A DNA stretch of 64,000 bases from Mesorhizobium sp. B1-1-8 (GCF_006442795.2 NZ_CP083956.1:3449501-3513500), one strand, 5' to 3'; positions 39,444-51,615 are shown, numbered from the stretch's first letter. Program-made: numbers and translations. Notes: a model not told the origin generated them from the letters alone.

Positions 39444-41060
39444 ATGATCCTTTTGCGCGCGATTGGCCTGATGGTGCTGCTGACGATGGCGAGCCTGCTG
39501 CCGTCAAGCGCGGCCGAGACCGATCTTCGCGCCCTGATCGCCAAATTCGCGACCGCCGCCAATTTCTCCGCCACCGAAGCGGTCGTGCGCGAGCTTGCCG
39601 CCAGCGGCGATCCCGCCGTCGAACGCGCCCTCGCCGCGCTCGCCGACGGCAATCTCTACATCCGCAAGGCCGACACTGAGGTCTTCGTCGGCAAAGAAAC
39701 AGGCGACGCCGTTGAGCTGATCGATCCGCTAAGCGGCGAGAAGGCGGCTGAAGCCGCCAAGGCCGATCTAACCAGGATCAAGGTCAACAATGGCCTGCGC
39801 CGCGTTATCCGCGATGCGCTGGGCACGCTGACGCTGCGCGCCAAGGATCCAGGCGTGCGCCTTGCCGCCGCTGCGACCATGTTCAAGACGCCCGACGCGG
39901 CAAATATTGAGCCGCTCGACGAAGCAGTCGCCGCCGAAACGGGCCCTGGCGTCAAGGCCCTGTTCGAACAGGCCCGCGCCGCGTCGGTCCTGGTCTCCGA
40001 CAAGCCCCAGGCCGACAAGCTGGCCGCCATCTCGGTCATCGCGGCGCGCGGCGACCGTGACGCGCTGTCGCTGTTAACCTCGGTCGAGGCCAATGCGCAA
40101 GGCGCGGTGAAAGATGCGGCAACCGCCGCGATCGCCACCATCAATTCGACGCTGGCGCTGTGGGATGCCGGCCAGAACATCTGGTACGGCATTTCGCTGG
40201 GCTCGGTGCTGCTGCTGGCGGCAATCGGCCTCGCCATCACCTTCGGTGTCATGGGCGTCATCAACATGGCGCATGGCGAGATGGTGATGCTCGGCGCCTA
40301 CACCACCTTCGTCGTCCAGCAGGTGATCCGCACCTCCTTTCCGGGCCTGTTCGACTGGTCGCTGGTCATCGCGCTGCCGCTCGCCTTCCTCGTTGCGGCT
40401 TTCGTCGGCCTCGTCATCGAGCGCGGCGTCATCCGCTTTCTCTACGGCCGGCCGCTGGAGACGCTGCTCGCCACCTGGGGCGTGTCGCTGATCCTGCAGC
40501 AGGCGGTGCGCACCATCTTCGGACCGACCAACCAGGAAGTCGGCAACCCATCGTGGATGTCAGGGTCGTTCGAGATGGGCCAACTGGCGATTACCTGGAA
40601 TCGGCTGTGGATCCTGGTGTTCGCGCTCGCCGTATTTGGCGTGCTGCTCTACGTGATGAAGCGCACGCCCTGGGGCCTGCAGATGCGCGCCGTCACCGCC
40701 AACCGCCGCATGGCGGCGTCGATGGGTATCAGGACGCCGTGGGTCGACGCGCTGACTTTTGCGCTGGGGTCCGGCATTGCCGGCATCGCCGGCGTCGCGC
40801 TCAGCCAGATCGACAATGTCTCGCCCAATCTCGGCCGCGGCTACATCATCGACAGTTTTATGGTCGTCGTCTTCGGCGGTGTCGGCAATCTGTGGGGCAC
40901 GCTGGTCGGCGCCTTGTCGCTCGGCATCGTCAACAAGTTCCTCGAGCCCTATGCCGGGGCAGTGCTCGGCAAGATCGTGGTGCTGGTGCTGATCATCCTG
41001 TTCATCCAGAAACGCCCGCGCGGTCTGTTCGCGCTAAAGGGCCGGGCGGTGGAAGCATGA
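39444..41060 (+). CDS. urtB: Urea ABC transporter permease UrtB
   Basis: A 538-residue permease. A signal-like N-terminal segment is followed by about 200 periplasmic residues, helical and Ala-rich (residues 25-235, TDLRALIAKFATAANFSATE onward), then the LivH-type membrane domain with GVMGVINMAHGEM and the conserved IDSFMVVVFGGVGNLWGT stretch. The extra N-terminal domain is usual in proteobacterial UrtB. ATG at 39444. Its end overlaps urtC by 4 bp. The urtA-urtB gap is 113 bp. Confidence 0.94.
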   Translation: MILLRAIGLMVLLTMASLLPSSAAETDLRALIAKFATAANFSATEAVVRELAASGDPAVERALAALADGNLYIRKADTEVFVGKETGDAVELIDPLSGEKAAEAAKADLTRIKVNNGLRRVIRDALGTLTLRAKDPGVRLAAAATMFKTPDAANIEPLDEAVAAETGPGVKALFEQARAASVLVSDKPQADKLAAISVIAARGDRDALSLLTSVEANAQGAVKDAATAAIATINSTLALWDAGQNIWYGISLGSVLLLAAIGLAITFGVMGVINMAHGEMVMLGAYTTFVVQQVIRTSFPGLFDWSLVIALPLAFLVAAFVGLVIERGVIRFLYGRPLETLLATWGVSLILQQAVRTIFGPTNQEVGNPSWMSGSFEMGQLAITWNRLWILVFALAVFGVLLYVMKRTPWGLQMRAVTANRRMAASMGIRTPWVDALTFALGSGIAGIAGVALSQIDNVSPNLGRGYIIDSFMVVVFGGVGNLWGTLVGALSLGIVNKFLEPYAGAVLGKIVVLVLIILFIQKRPRGLFALKGRAVEA

Positions 41061-42280
41061 TCGCACAACGCTTCTTCGGTGCAGACGGCCGCATCACCAT
41101 TACTGTTCTCGTCCTGCTGGCTGCTGCGATCATCGTGCCGCTGCTCAATCTCTGGGTTTCGCCAGCGAGCGCCCTCTACGTTCCGCCCTACATCGTTGCG
41201 CTGGTCGGCAAATACCTGTGCTACGCGCTGCTCGCCTTGGCGCTCGACCTCGTCTGGGGCTATTGCGGCATCCTTTCGCTCGGCCACGGCGCCTTCTTCG
41301 CGCTCGGCGGCTACGCGATGGGCATGTATCTGATGCGCCAGATCGGCTCGCGCGGCGTCTATGGCAATCCGATCCTGCCCGACTTCATGGTGTTCCTGAA
41401 CTACAAGGAACTGCCCTGGTTCTGGCACGGCTTCAACCATTTCTGGTTCGCGGCGCTGATGGTGATCGCCGTGCCCGGCCTGCTTGCCTTCGTCTTCGGC
41501 TGGTTCGCCTTCCGCAGCCGGGTCACCGGCGTCTATCTCTCGATCATCACCCAGGCGATGACTTATGCGCTGCTGCTCGCTTTCTTCCGCAACGACATGG
41601 GTTTTGGCGGCAACAACGGCCTGACCGATTTCAAGGACATCTTGGGATTCAATGTCCAGGCCGATTCGACCCGCTCGGCGCTGTTTGCGGCCAGCGCCGT
41701 TATGCTGGCGCTCGCCGTCTTCGTCACCGCGGCGATCGTGCGCTCCAAATACGGCAAGCTGCTGATGGCGGTGCGCGACGCCGAAAGCCGCACCCGCTTT
41801 CTCGGCTGGCGAACGGAGAACGTCAAGCTGTTCGCCTTCGTCGTATCCGCCGTCATGGCCGGCATCGCCGGCGCGCTTTACGTGCCGCAGGTCGGCATTA
41901 TCAATCCGGGTGAATTCGATCCGGCCAACTCGATCGAGGTGGTGATCTGGACCGCCGTCGGCGGGCGCGGCACCATTGTCGGTCCGATCATCGGCGCGCT
42001 GCTCGTCAACGCCGGCAAATCCTGGTTCACCGGCGTGCTGCCGGAATTTTGGCTGTTCGCTTTAGGCGGCCTGTTCGTCGCCGTCACCTTGCTGTTGCCC
42101 AAGGGCATCATCGGCATGTGGGACAGCTGGCGTGGCAACGCCAGCGCCATGCGGAAGGCCTCGCTTGCCGAGGAGGCTGGAACCGATGGCGAGGTCACCG
42201 CAGCGAAGATCGTTCGCGCCGCGGCGCGGACACCCGGCGAATGGGCGTCGTCCAATCCCGAACCGCAGCCGGCGGAGTGA
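41057..42280 (+). CDS. urtC: Urea ABC transporter permease UrtC
   Basis: A 407-residue LivM-type permease with about 10 membrane segments. Landmarks are DLVWGYCGILSLGHGAFFALGGYAMGMY, MGFGGNNGLTDFKDILGF and WTAVGGRGTIVGPIIGALLVN. It starts at 41057 within the urtB stop (ATGA-type overlap), so translation is coupled. The C-terminal 40 residues are hydrophilic. Pairs with UrtB as the heterodimeric channel. Confidence 0.94.
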   Translation: MIAQRFFGADGRITITVLVLLAAAIIVPLLNLWVSPASALYVPPYIVALVGKYLCYALLALALDLVWGYCGILSLGHGAFFALGGYAMGMYLMRQIGSRGVYGNPILPDFMVFLNYKELPWFWHGFNHFWFAALMVIAVPGLLAFVFGWFAFRSRVTGVYLSIITQAMTYALLLAFFRNDMGFGGNNGLTDFKDILGFNVQADSTRSALFAASAVMLALAVFVTAAIVRSKYGKLLMAVRDAESRTRFLGWRTENVKLFAFVVSAVMAGIAGALYVPQVGIINPGEFDPANSIEVVIWTAVGGRGTIVGPIIGALLVNAGKSWFTGVLPEFWLFALGGLFVAVTLLLPKGIIGMWDSWRGNASAMRKASLAEEAGTDGEVTAAKIVRAAARTPGEWASSNPEPQPAE

Positions 42281-42283
42281 GCG

Positions 42284-43033
42284 ATGGCAAGCAAGTCGAA
42301 CACCATCCTCTACCTCGACGGCGTCTCGGTTTCCTTCGACGGTTTTCGCGCCATCAACAACCTGTCGCTGGTGCTCGACAAGGGCGAGATGCGCGCCATC
42401 ATCGGCCCCAACGGCGCCGGTAAGACGACGATGATGGACATCGTCACCGGCAAGACGCGGCCGGACGAGGGCGAGGTGTTCTTCGACGGCCAGGTCGACC
42501 TCACCCGGCATGACGAGGCCGAGATCGCCATGATGGGCATCGGCCGCAAATTCCAGAAGCCGACGGTCTTCGAGAGCCACAGCGTCGAGGACAATCTCAT
42601 GCTGGCGCTGAAGGGTCCGCGCTCGATCTTCCCGGCGTTGTTCCATCGCCGCTCGGCAGCCGAGGCGCGGCAGATCGATGACATCCTCGGCATCATCCGG
42701 CTTGGCGACAAGCGCGACGAACGCGCAGCCAACCTCAGCCACGGCCAGAAGCAGTGGCTGGAGATCGGCATGCTGCTTGCGCAGGACCCGAAGCTCTTGC
42801 TCGTCGATGAACCGGTGGCCGGCATGACCGACGCCGAGACCGAAGAGACAGCGCGCCTGCTCAAGGACATTGCCCGCGACCATTCGGTCGTCGTGGTGGA
42901 ACACGACATGCATTTCGTGCGCGAGCTGGGCGTCAAAGTTACCTGCCTGCATGAGGGCTCCGTGCTGTCCGAAGGCACGCTCGATTTCGTTTCGGCCGAC
43001 GAGCGTGTCGTCGAAGTCTATCTGGGACGATGA
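42284..43033 (+). CDS. urtD: Urea ABC transporter ATP-binding protein UrtD
   Basis: A 249-residue LivG-type ATPase: Walker A GPNGAGKTTMMD, signature LSHGQKQWLEIGMLL, Walker B KLLLVDEPVAGM, and the switch His in VVEHDMHF. The LSHGQKQWLEIGM signature is diagnostic of UrtD. Three bases after urtC. Confidence 0.95.
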   Translation: MASKSNTILYLDGVSVSFDGFRAINNLSLVLDKGEMRAIIGPNGAGKTTMMDIVTGKTRPDEGEVFFDGQVDLTRHDEAEIAMMGIGRKFQKPTVFESHSVEDNLMLALKGPRSIFPALFHRRSAAEARQIDDILGIIRLGDKRDERAANLSHGQKQWLEIGMLLAQDPKLLLVDEPVAGMTDAETEETARLLKDIARDHSVVVVEHDMHFVRELGVKVTCLHEGSVLSEGTLDFVSADERVVEVYLGR

Positions 43034-43102
43034 CCATGGTCTGGCGGGTTCAATTCCATCGTTTCGACCTCGCTTTCCTCCGGCGTTGGAGAAGGAGCTG
43101 AC

Positions 43103-43798
43103 ATGCTCGAAGTATCCAATGCCACGCTGCATTACGGCGCCGCCCAGGCATTGCGCGGCGTCTCGCTGACGGCGGGCGCGCGCAAAATCACCTGCGTGCT
43201 CGGCCGCAACGGCGTCGGCAAGACCAGTTTGATGAGATCGATCGTCGGCCATCACCGGCTGACGAGCGGAAGCGTTGCCTTCGAGGGGAAGGCGCTCGAC
43301 CGGAGCGCGGCGTATGACCGCGCCCGGTCGGGCATCGCATTCGTGCCGCAGGGCAGGGAGATCTTTCCGCTGCTGACGGTGCGCGAGAATCTGGAGTCGG
43401 GCTTTGCGCCGCTGAAACGCATCGACCGCAACGTGCCGGCACATGTCTTCGATCTGTTTCCGGTGCTGAAGCAGATGCTGTCACGGCGTGGCGGCGACTT
43501 GTCCGGCGGCCAGCAGCAGCAGCTGGCCATCGGGCGGGCGCTGGTGATGCGGCCGAAGCTGCTGGTGCTCGACGAGCCGACCGAAGGCATACAGCCATCG
43601 ATCATCAAGGATATCGGCCGCGCCATACGCTATCTGCGCGACCAGGCGGGGATTGCCGTGCTGCTGGTCGAGCAATATCTCGACTTCTGCCGCGAGCTTG
43701 CCGACGAGGTCAACATCATGGACCGCGGCCAGATCGTCCACACCGGTCCCGCCGAGGACCTCGATCGGGCGGATGTAAGGAAGTTCCTTACTGTCTAG
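43103..43798 (+). CDS. urtE: Urea ABC transporter ATP-binding protein UrtE
   Basis: A 231-residue LivF-type ATPase: Walker A GRNGVGKTSLMR, signature LSGGQQQQLAIGRAL, Walker B KLLVLDEPTEGIQPS and EQYLDF in place of the switch-loop His region, as is usual in LivF/UrtE. Last gene of the operon; a GGAG site lies upstream. No urease genes follow within the window, so urea hydrolysis must be encoded elsewhere. Confidence 0.95.
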   Translation: MLEVSNATLHYGAAQALRGVSLTAGARKITCVLGRNGVGKTSLMRSIVGHHRLTSGSVAFEGKALDRSAAYDRARSGIAFVPQGREIFPLLTVRENLESGFAPLKRIDRNVPAHVFDLFPVLKQMLSRRGGDLSGGQQQQLAIGRALVMRPKLLVLDEPTEGIQPSIIKDIGRAIRYLRDQAGIAVLLVEQYLDFCRELADEVNIMDRGQIVHTGPAEDLDRADVRKFLTV

Positions 43799-44060
43799 AA
43801 TCGGCTGCGCACTTCGCTCGGCGCTGCGTATTCAAAGCAAGTCCAATATTTTCCAGTCCAACCGTCTGCAACTCTGGCGCGTCCTATATCGCATGCTAGT
43901 CTTTTCCTGGCCTTGGTGAGTCGGCCGCTTTCCGTACCAGTCGCAAATGAGGGGGAGAGGCGCCGGCTCAGCAGGCAAGGTCCACGCAAGCCAGCCTGCC
44001 TAGCTTTCCCCGCAGTGATTGTCGGTCAATGCGTCTAAAAAATGTTGCCAGGGGACGGCG

Positions 44061-44237
44061 ATGGAACGTTTTGTCGAGGACCACCAGAAGCGGCGCCTCA
44101 CCGAGCGCGTCGATATCATGACTGCGATCAACATCCTGATGTCGCAAGGCTATGACGAGGACGAACTGATCGGGGAAATAACCAAGGTCTTTTATGTCGA
44201 CCTCGATGCCTATAACGAGGTCATCGGCCGCCACTGA
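44061..44237 (+). CDS. Small hypothetical protein, 58 residues
   Basis: A short acidic helical protein (MERFVEDHQKRRLTERVD...). ATG at 44061 follows a clear AGGGGAC site. It has no signal peptide, cysteine or membrane segment and no family I can name. The 262 bases before it, behind urtE, contain no visible gene or terminator. It converges with the diguanylate cyclase gene, 26 bp away. Confidence 0.6.
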   Translation: MERFVEDHQKRRLTERVDIMTAINILMSQGYDEDELIGEITKVFYVDLDAYNEVIGRH

Positions 44238-44263
44238 CGGTTCAAATCAAGACTCTCTCAAAG

Positions 44264-45409
44264 CTAACCGGCGCGGCGGAAGTCCAGCACGCGGTTGCGG
44301 CCGCTGCGTTTGGCTGCGTAGAGCGCCCTGTCGGCGGCGCTGAGCACCTTGTCGAAGCTGGTGCCTTCATTGCTGCCGAAGGCGAAGCCGGCGCTGACCG
44401 TGCATCCGAGCGGGCCCGCCTCGGTTTCAATGGTTCGCGCTGCAAATGCCATCCTGATGCGCTCGGCCGTGCCTTCGACCATCTCGGGCATGGTGCGTTT
44501 GAGCACCAGCGCGAATTCCTCCCCGCCCATGCGGGCGGCGATGTCGTTCGGGCGTAGATTGCCGGAGAGCTCCCCGGCAAAGACCTTCAGCACCTCGTCG
44601 CCGGCGGCATGGCCGAATTCGTCGTTGATCGCCTTGAAGCCGTCGAGGTCGAACACCACCACCGCGGTGAAGGCGCCGACGGCGGTCTTGCCGTGCAGGT
44701 CGAACAGAGCGCGGCGGTTGAGCAGCCCGGTCAGCGCATCGGTTTGCGCATCGCGCTGGTGATGGCGGGCAAGCCGCATCTGGTTCAGGGCAAGCGACAA
44801 GCCGCCGATGCCCGTCAACGCGGCAATGACGATGACGAGGCTGAGATCCTCCGCCCAATTGCTCGGCGCATGTCCAAGAACCAGCTTGCCGTCCTGGACC
44901 AGGACGGCCGAGCATAGCACGAAGGAGGCGGCGGTCAGCGAATAGAGCAGCGTCACGCCGATGAGCGGCGCGGGCGCCTCGGCGCGGCCTTTCCAATATT
45001 CGTACGCGGTGGCGAACAGGAGCAGCGCGGCGAGGAAATTCTCCAGCATGAAGCCCAGCCCGTCAGAGCCGAGCGCCATCGGCGGCAAGGTGACGGCAAA
45101 CGAGATGCCGACGCCGAGCACCGTTCGCGGCAAGGGCGAGCGGCCGGTCCTGAACTGATAGGCAGCGCCCAGCATCACCGAGAAGCCGAGCAGAAGCAGC
45201 GCGAGCGTCAGGACGCCGAGGGCCGGGCCGGGCGTTTTAATATAGGCGTTGTAGGTGAAGACCTCGGCCACCACCACCAGCACGCTGATTGCCCATGTCA
45301 GCAGGAACTTGTCGGAACGCGCGGTCAGCCAGGTTCCGAACAAAGTCAGACTGAGGCAGGCGGCGGAAAAGCCGACGGCCAGAAGCAATGAATTATAGTC
45401 GAGCAACAT
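44264..45409 (-). CDS. Membrane-bound diguanylate cyclase (GGDEF)
   Basis: A 381-residue protein. Residues 1-215 hold six or so membrane segments. A C-terminal GGDEF domain (about 220-378) has the active site RMGGEEFALV and the DLDGFKAINDEFGHAAGDEVL metal/nucleotide segment. It should make c-di-GMP from two GTP. No RxxD inhibitory site is obvious 5 residues before GGEEF, so product inhibition may be weak or absent. No EAL domain. Signal and target process unknown. Confidence 0.93.
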   Translation of the reverse strand: MLLDYNSLLLAVGFSAACLSLTLFGTWLTARSDKFLLTWAISVLVVVAEVFTYNAYIKTPGPALGVLTLALLLLGFSVMLGAAYQFRTGRSPLPRTVLGVGISFAVTLPPMALGSDGLGFMLENFLAALLLFATAYEYWKGRAEAPAPLIGVTLLYSLTAASFVLCSAVLVQDGKLVLGHAPSNWAEDLSLVIVIAALTGIGGLSLALNQMRLARHHQRDAQTDALTGLLNRRALFDLHGKTAVGAFTAVVVFDLDGFKAINDEFGHAAGDEVLKVFAGELSGNLRPNDIAARMGGEEFALVLKRTMPEMVEGTAERIRMAFAARTIETEAGPLGCTVSAGFAFGSNEGTSFDKVLSAADRALYAAKRSGRNRVLDFRRAG

Positions 45410-45592
45410 GCACTCGTCCCTTGCCGGCGCCGGGCTTCCGCAACCTGACGTAGGTGTATTAGTGCAGCAAGGAAGTATCGATTAGGTTACGATCGCCACG
45501 AAGACACGTGGTTTCCCATTCGGCCAATGATAGAGCCGGCTGAGTTTTTGCCCATTGGGGACGAAAAACCGCTGCGCGCTCTCCTGGAATTT

Positions 45593-46399
45593 TTAGGCTG
45601 TCACCCGCTTCATCAGCGCCATGGCGCCGAAGGGCGCGCGCACCTTGCCTTCGGTGATGAAGTAGACGAACACGTCGCGCGGCTTGACCGGCGCGTCGGT
45701 CCCGGGATCGGCGCGCGGCAGGTCGGCCGGCTGCTTGCCCTCCGCCCAGGTCCTTGCCCGCGCCGCCCATTCGTCGAGGCCCTTCGGCGTGTAGCAGTCG
45801 GGATTGTCGTCGCTGCCGGTCTGCAGCCGCGCATAGACGAAGTCGCCGGTGACGTCGGCGATCGCCGGATATTTGGCGTGGTCGGCATAGACGATAGCCG
45901 CCTTGTACTTGCGCGCCAGCGCCGGAAATTTCGGCACGATGAAACTGTCGTTGCGCACTTCGAGCGCATGCCGCAGCGCCACGCCGTCCTGTTTTTCCGG
46001 CAGGAGCTTGAGAAAAGCCTCGAAATCGTCGGGGTCGAATTTCTTGGTCGGCGCGAACTGCCAAAGGATCGGTCCGAGCTTGTCGCCGAGCGCTGCGACG
46101 CCGGAGCCGAGGAAGCGCATCATCGATTCGCCGGCTTCGCCGAGCACGCGGCGGTTGGTGACGAAGCGGTTGCCCTTCAGCGAATAGACGAAACCGTCAG
46201 GCGCCTCGTTGGCCCATTTGACGAAGGTCGGCTCCTTGAAGCTGGAATAATAGGTGCCGTTGACCTCGATGCTCGGTACCTGCCGGCTGGCATAGTGGAG
46301 CTGTTTGGCCTTCGACAGCTTGTCCGGGTAGAAGGACGTATCCCAGGGCTCGAAGGTCCAGCCGCCCATGCCGGAGCGGATCGTTCCATGGCTGCTCAT
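45593..46399 (-). CDS. DUF72-family (YecE-like) protein
   Basis: A 268-residue TIM-barrel-like protein of unknown function. Family blocks: GMGGWTFEPWDTSFYPDKL near the N-terminus, EVNGTYYSSFKEPTFVKW, GPILWQFAPTKKFD, ALEVRNDSF and DFVYARLQTG. ATG at 46399 is placed by GGAGGAAG 6 bases upstream; the longer open frame is not conserved-looking. Last gene of a reverse-strand cluster that begins with uvrA. The 183 bp behind it hold no gene. Confidence 0.9.
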   Translation of the reverse strand: MSSHGTIRSGMGGWTFEPWDTSFYPDKLSKAKQLHYASRQVPSIEVNGTYYSSFKEPTFVKWANEAPDGFVYSLKGNRFVTNRRVLGEAGESMMRFLGSGVAALGDKLGPILWQFAPTKKFDPDDFEAFLKLLPEKQDGVALRHALEVRNDSFIVPKFPALARKYKAAIVYADHAKYPAIADVTGDFVYARLQTGSDDNPDCYTPKGLDEWAARARTWAEGKQPADLPRADPGTDAPVKPRDVFVYFITEGKVRAPFGAMALMKRVTA

Positions 46400-46425
46400 C
46401 GTCTTCCTCCCGGTTTTTAGATTGA

Positions 46426-46890
46426 TCAGGCCGGCACGGCACCGTCGACCGGCTTGGCCATGTCGACCACGGTCCAGCCCGGCCGGTACGGATTGGGCCG
46501 GCGACCCGTCTCGTGAAAACCATAGGCCGTGTAGAGCGCGATGTTCCGCTCCATTTTCGAATTGGTGTAGAGCCGCACCTCCGGCAGACGCCACTGCCGC
46601 GCCTGCTCGTCGGCGAAGTCGAGCAATCTGATCCCAAGCTTCCTGCCCTGGAAAGCCGGCGCGACGGCGACGCTGAAGATCATGGCGTGGTCAGGATGCC
46701 GTTCGAGGACGATTAGGCCGGCGAGTCCGGTGCCGCTCTCCAGTAGCCAGATTTCACCGCGCGCGATGCGCGGCGCATAATCCTCGGTGACTGGGATGGG
46801 CGGCGCGCCGAGCAGCGCTGTGTAGGGCGCGTAGGCATCCGAGGTCAGCGCGACGACGGCGGCAAGATCTTCAGAGCGGGCCAGCCTCAC
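46426..46890 (-). CDS. GNAT-family N-acetyltransferase
   Basis: A 154-residue acetyltransferase. The acetyl-CoA loop is in SVAVAPAFQGRKLGIRLLDFAD (Q/RxxGxG/A-like) and the NIALYTAYGFHETGR end is typical. Start read as GTG at 46890, overlapping the stop of the DUF302 gene (GTGA); upstream in-frame starts fall inside that gene. Substrate unknown. Confidence 0.87.
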   Translation of the reverse strand: MRLARSEDLAAVVALTSDAYAPYTALLGAPPIPVTEDYAPRIARGEIWLLESGTGLAGLIVLERHPDHAMIFSVAVAPAFQGRKLGIRLLDFADEQARQWRLPEVRLYTNSKMERNIALYTAYGFHETGRRPNPYRPGWTVVDMAKPVDGAVPA

Positions 46891-47296
46891 GATTGATTGA
46901 CTCCAGCAGCGGCCGCGACGACCTTTTCCATGCCCGTCGAAATGGCCGCAACGGCATCGCGGCTGGCGTCGCCAAGGCCATGCCGCTCGGCCAGCCAATG
47001 CGCATCGTTGTAGGAGAGCCAGACCTTGCCTTGCTCGTCTGCCCAGGCTAGCGCCCTCACCGGCAGATCGATACCCGCAAGCTGCTGGTCCTGCATAAGT
47101 GGCGTGCCGCCTTTCGGGTGGCCGAAGATCAGCAGCTCGGTCGGGCGCAACGGCTCATCGATTTCATGCGCACCGGCGGCGTGATCGATGCGCGCGAAAA
47201 CCCGCAGTCCGGCGCGTGCTACGGTCTCGGCCAGCCGGTCGATTGTCTCGGTCACGCCGAAACGGCTTTCGACGGAGACGAGGCCGCTCTTCGCCA

Positions 47297-47300
<4 letters not shown>
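46887..47300 (-). CDS. DUF302-family protein
   Basis: A 137-residue protein of the DUF302 fold, with [36 protein letters not shown] and [21 protein letters not shown]. No signal peptide. The start overlaps the uvrA stop by 4 bp and the end overlaps the GNAT gene, so uvrA, DUF302, GNAT and possibly DUF72 form one transcript. Function of the family is not established. Confidence 0.88.
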
Positions 47301-50218
<2,918 letters not shown>

Positions 50219-50369
50219 CGCCGGTCGCCGCCTCAGGTCTGGAATGTGCTGGAGTGGCGGGTCTGTCCCCGGCCATCCCTTATGTAGGTAATTTCGCCGC
50301 AACGTCGAGTGACGCCACAATCTCGACAGAAGCGTTTAACCGCCTTTCTTGCAAGCGGGCAAGCGGAAA

Positions 50370-50384
50370 GAACAAAGGCCGAAC
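50370..50384 (-). promoter_or_regulatory. LexA (SOS) box upstream of uvrA
   Basis: GAAC-N7-GAAC (GAACAAAGGCCGAAC; on the reverse strand GTTC-N7-GTTC) is the alphaproteobacterial LexA operator. It lies 152 bp before the uvrA start on a segment with no other gene. Confidence 0.8.
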
Positions 50385-50399
50385 AAGCTCCTGACAAAG

Positions 50400-50992
50400 C
50401 ACTGTGGAAAAATTGCTCGCGATATCCGCCGATGAATCCACACAGACGCTCGACTTACCCGGACGTAACCTCCGGGCGATCACATTTTTCGGTAACCGGC
50501 TATTCAACAGTTGACGCCAGCGACTCACGGGAGCAGTCTCAACACGTCAACGAAGCCGGCCGTCTGTCGATGGCCTCGCCACCTAGGGGTGGCCTGCGAG
50601 ACGCCGCGGGCGCTAGCGATTGTGCTTCGAACGACATTGTCGCAACGGACCCAGGAGCGGAGCATGACGCCACCGGACTGTCCCTTGAGGCTCCACACAG
50701 CGATGGAGCCACGGCGGGCATAAGTGCCAGGGCAGGCGCGAGCCCCAGCCCGACAAACCGTGACTTGCCGATCCCCTACAATTAGAGACGATAGTCGGAT
50801 CGTCGGCTGAACGCCGCGTTGCATCCGAAACAGAACGCCGGCAGTCCACTCCCGGCTAAAATTGGATTTCAGATCCATGAAAGCCCCGTCCACCTGCGGA
50901 AGCAGCGGCGGGGCTTACATTTTGTGGGTCCGGTGGGCCTTTTTAACATGCTTCACCGCAACGTTCGGAATTGGCTGAAGCCTCCCGAACAT
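50400..50992. other. Gene-poor structured region upstream of uvrA
   Basis: No convincing gene is seen. Short open frames on both strands lack ribosome sites and protein-like composition. Several stem-loops are present: GGCTCCA/TGGAGCC at about 50690-50711, AAGCCCCG (50881-50888) with CGGGGCTT (50909-50916) enclosing CTGC-GGAA-GCAG, and GGTCC/GGGCC followed by TTTTT at about 50928-50944. The last resembles a terminator on the + strand, so a small RNA is possible. Confidence 0.35.
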
Positions 50993-51169
50993 CGTCATCC
51001 TTGGGCGTAGCGACGCGAAGCGGAGCGAAGACCCAAGGATCCATGCCGTGACCCCGGTCGAGGAATGCAGCGGAGCAGAATTCTGCACCGTTGCAACGCG
51101 TGGAAGTAACGGCATGGATCCTTGGGTCTGCGCGCGTCGCTTCGCTCCTTGCTTCGCCCAAGGATGACG
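50993..51169. repeat. Large palindromic intergenic repeat (rhizobial type)
   Basis: A 177-bp imperfect palindrome. Outer arms CGTCATCCTTGGGCG and its complement, then GCGACGCGAAGC-like segments, then GACCCAAGGATCCATGCCGT and its complement, around a 60-base centre. RNA from either strand would fold into one long hairpin. Elements of this kind are scattered through Mesorhizobium-like genomes; copy number cannot be counted here. Confidence 0.8.
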
Positions 51170-51260
51170 AAATTGAAATGCGCTTTCGGCCAATCTCCAC
51201 AGTTTGCGATTTTCCCAACGCGAGCACTATCCGATACATCAAGACTTCTGGGCCAGGGCC

Positions 51261-51539
51261 TCAATGGTTGGGCGGCCTGATTCCGCCGGTTGCCATATCG
51301 ATGGTTATGCTGCCGGAAATCCTGACATCGGTATTGCCGATCTTGAACGAGCCGCCGTTGCCGGCGGGCAGCGCGTCGTCCGGCTCAGGCTGCGGCGCAG
51401 GCTTGGCGATGCGGTAATCGCCGCTCACGCCTGGGAGCTTTTGCGCCAAGCTGTCGTCCGCCAAGGCCGCGGTGCCGGCCAGGAACGCGCCGGCGAGCGC
51501 GGCGAGGGCGATGCGCAAATGTCTGGATGTCTTCGTCAT
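51261..51539 (-). CDS. Small exported hypothetical protein, 92 residues
   Basis: A signal peptide (LRIALAALAGAFLAGTAALA, cut near ADD) is followed by a short mature region rich in Pro, Gly and Asp, including FKIGNTDVRISGSITIDM. I do not recognise a family. ATG at 51539 is chosen because the basic MTKTSRHLR start precedes the hydrophobic stretch. The same strand as the clpP paralogue but 77 bp downstream of its stop. Confidence 0.65.
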   Translation of the reverse strand: MTKTSRHLRIALAALAGAFLAGTAALADDSLAQKLPGVSGDYRIAKPAPQPEPDDALPAGNGGSFKIGNTDVRISGSITIDMATGGIRPPNH

Positions 51540-51615
51540 CGGCTGACTATAGGCGCGGGCCGGCGCCGAAACCAGACGCGCGGTGTTCAATTCGCCGCGC
51601 GTCATCTACATGTTT

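Noticed and set aside
50539..50775. Possible small lipoprotein on the reverse strand (…APALALMPAVAPSLC)
   Set aside because: It looks like a lipoprotein signal, but no usable start codon precedes it in frame after a TAG stop, so it is chance or a relic.
50309..50785. 158-codon frame upstream of uvrA
   Set aside because: No ribosome site, mixed composition, and it overlaps the LexA box and hairpin-rich segment.
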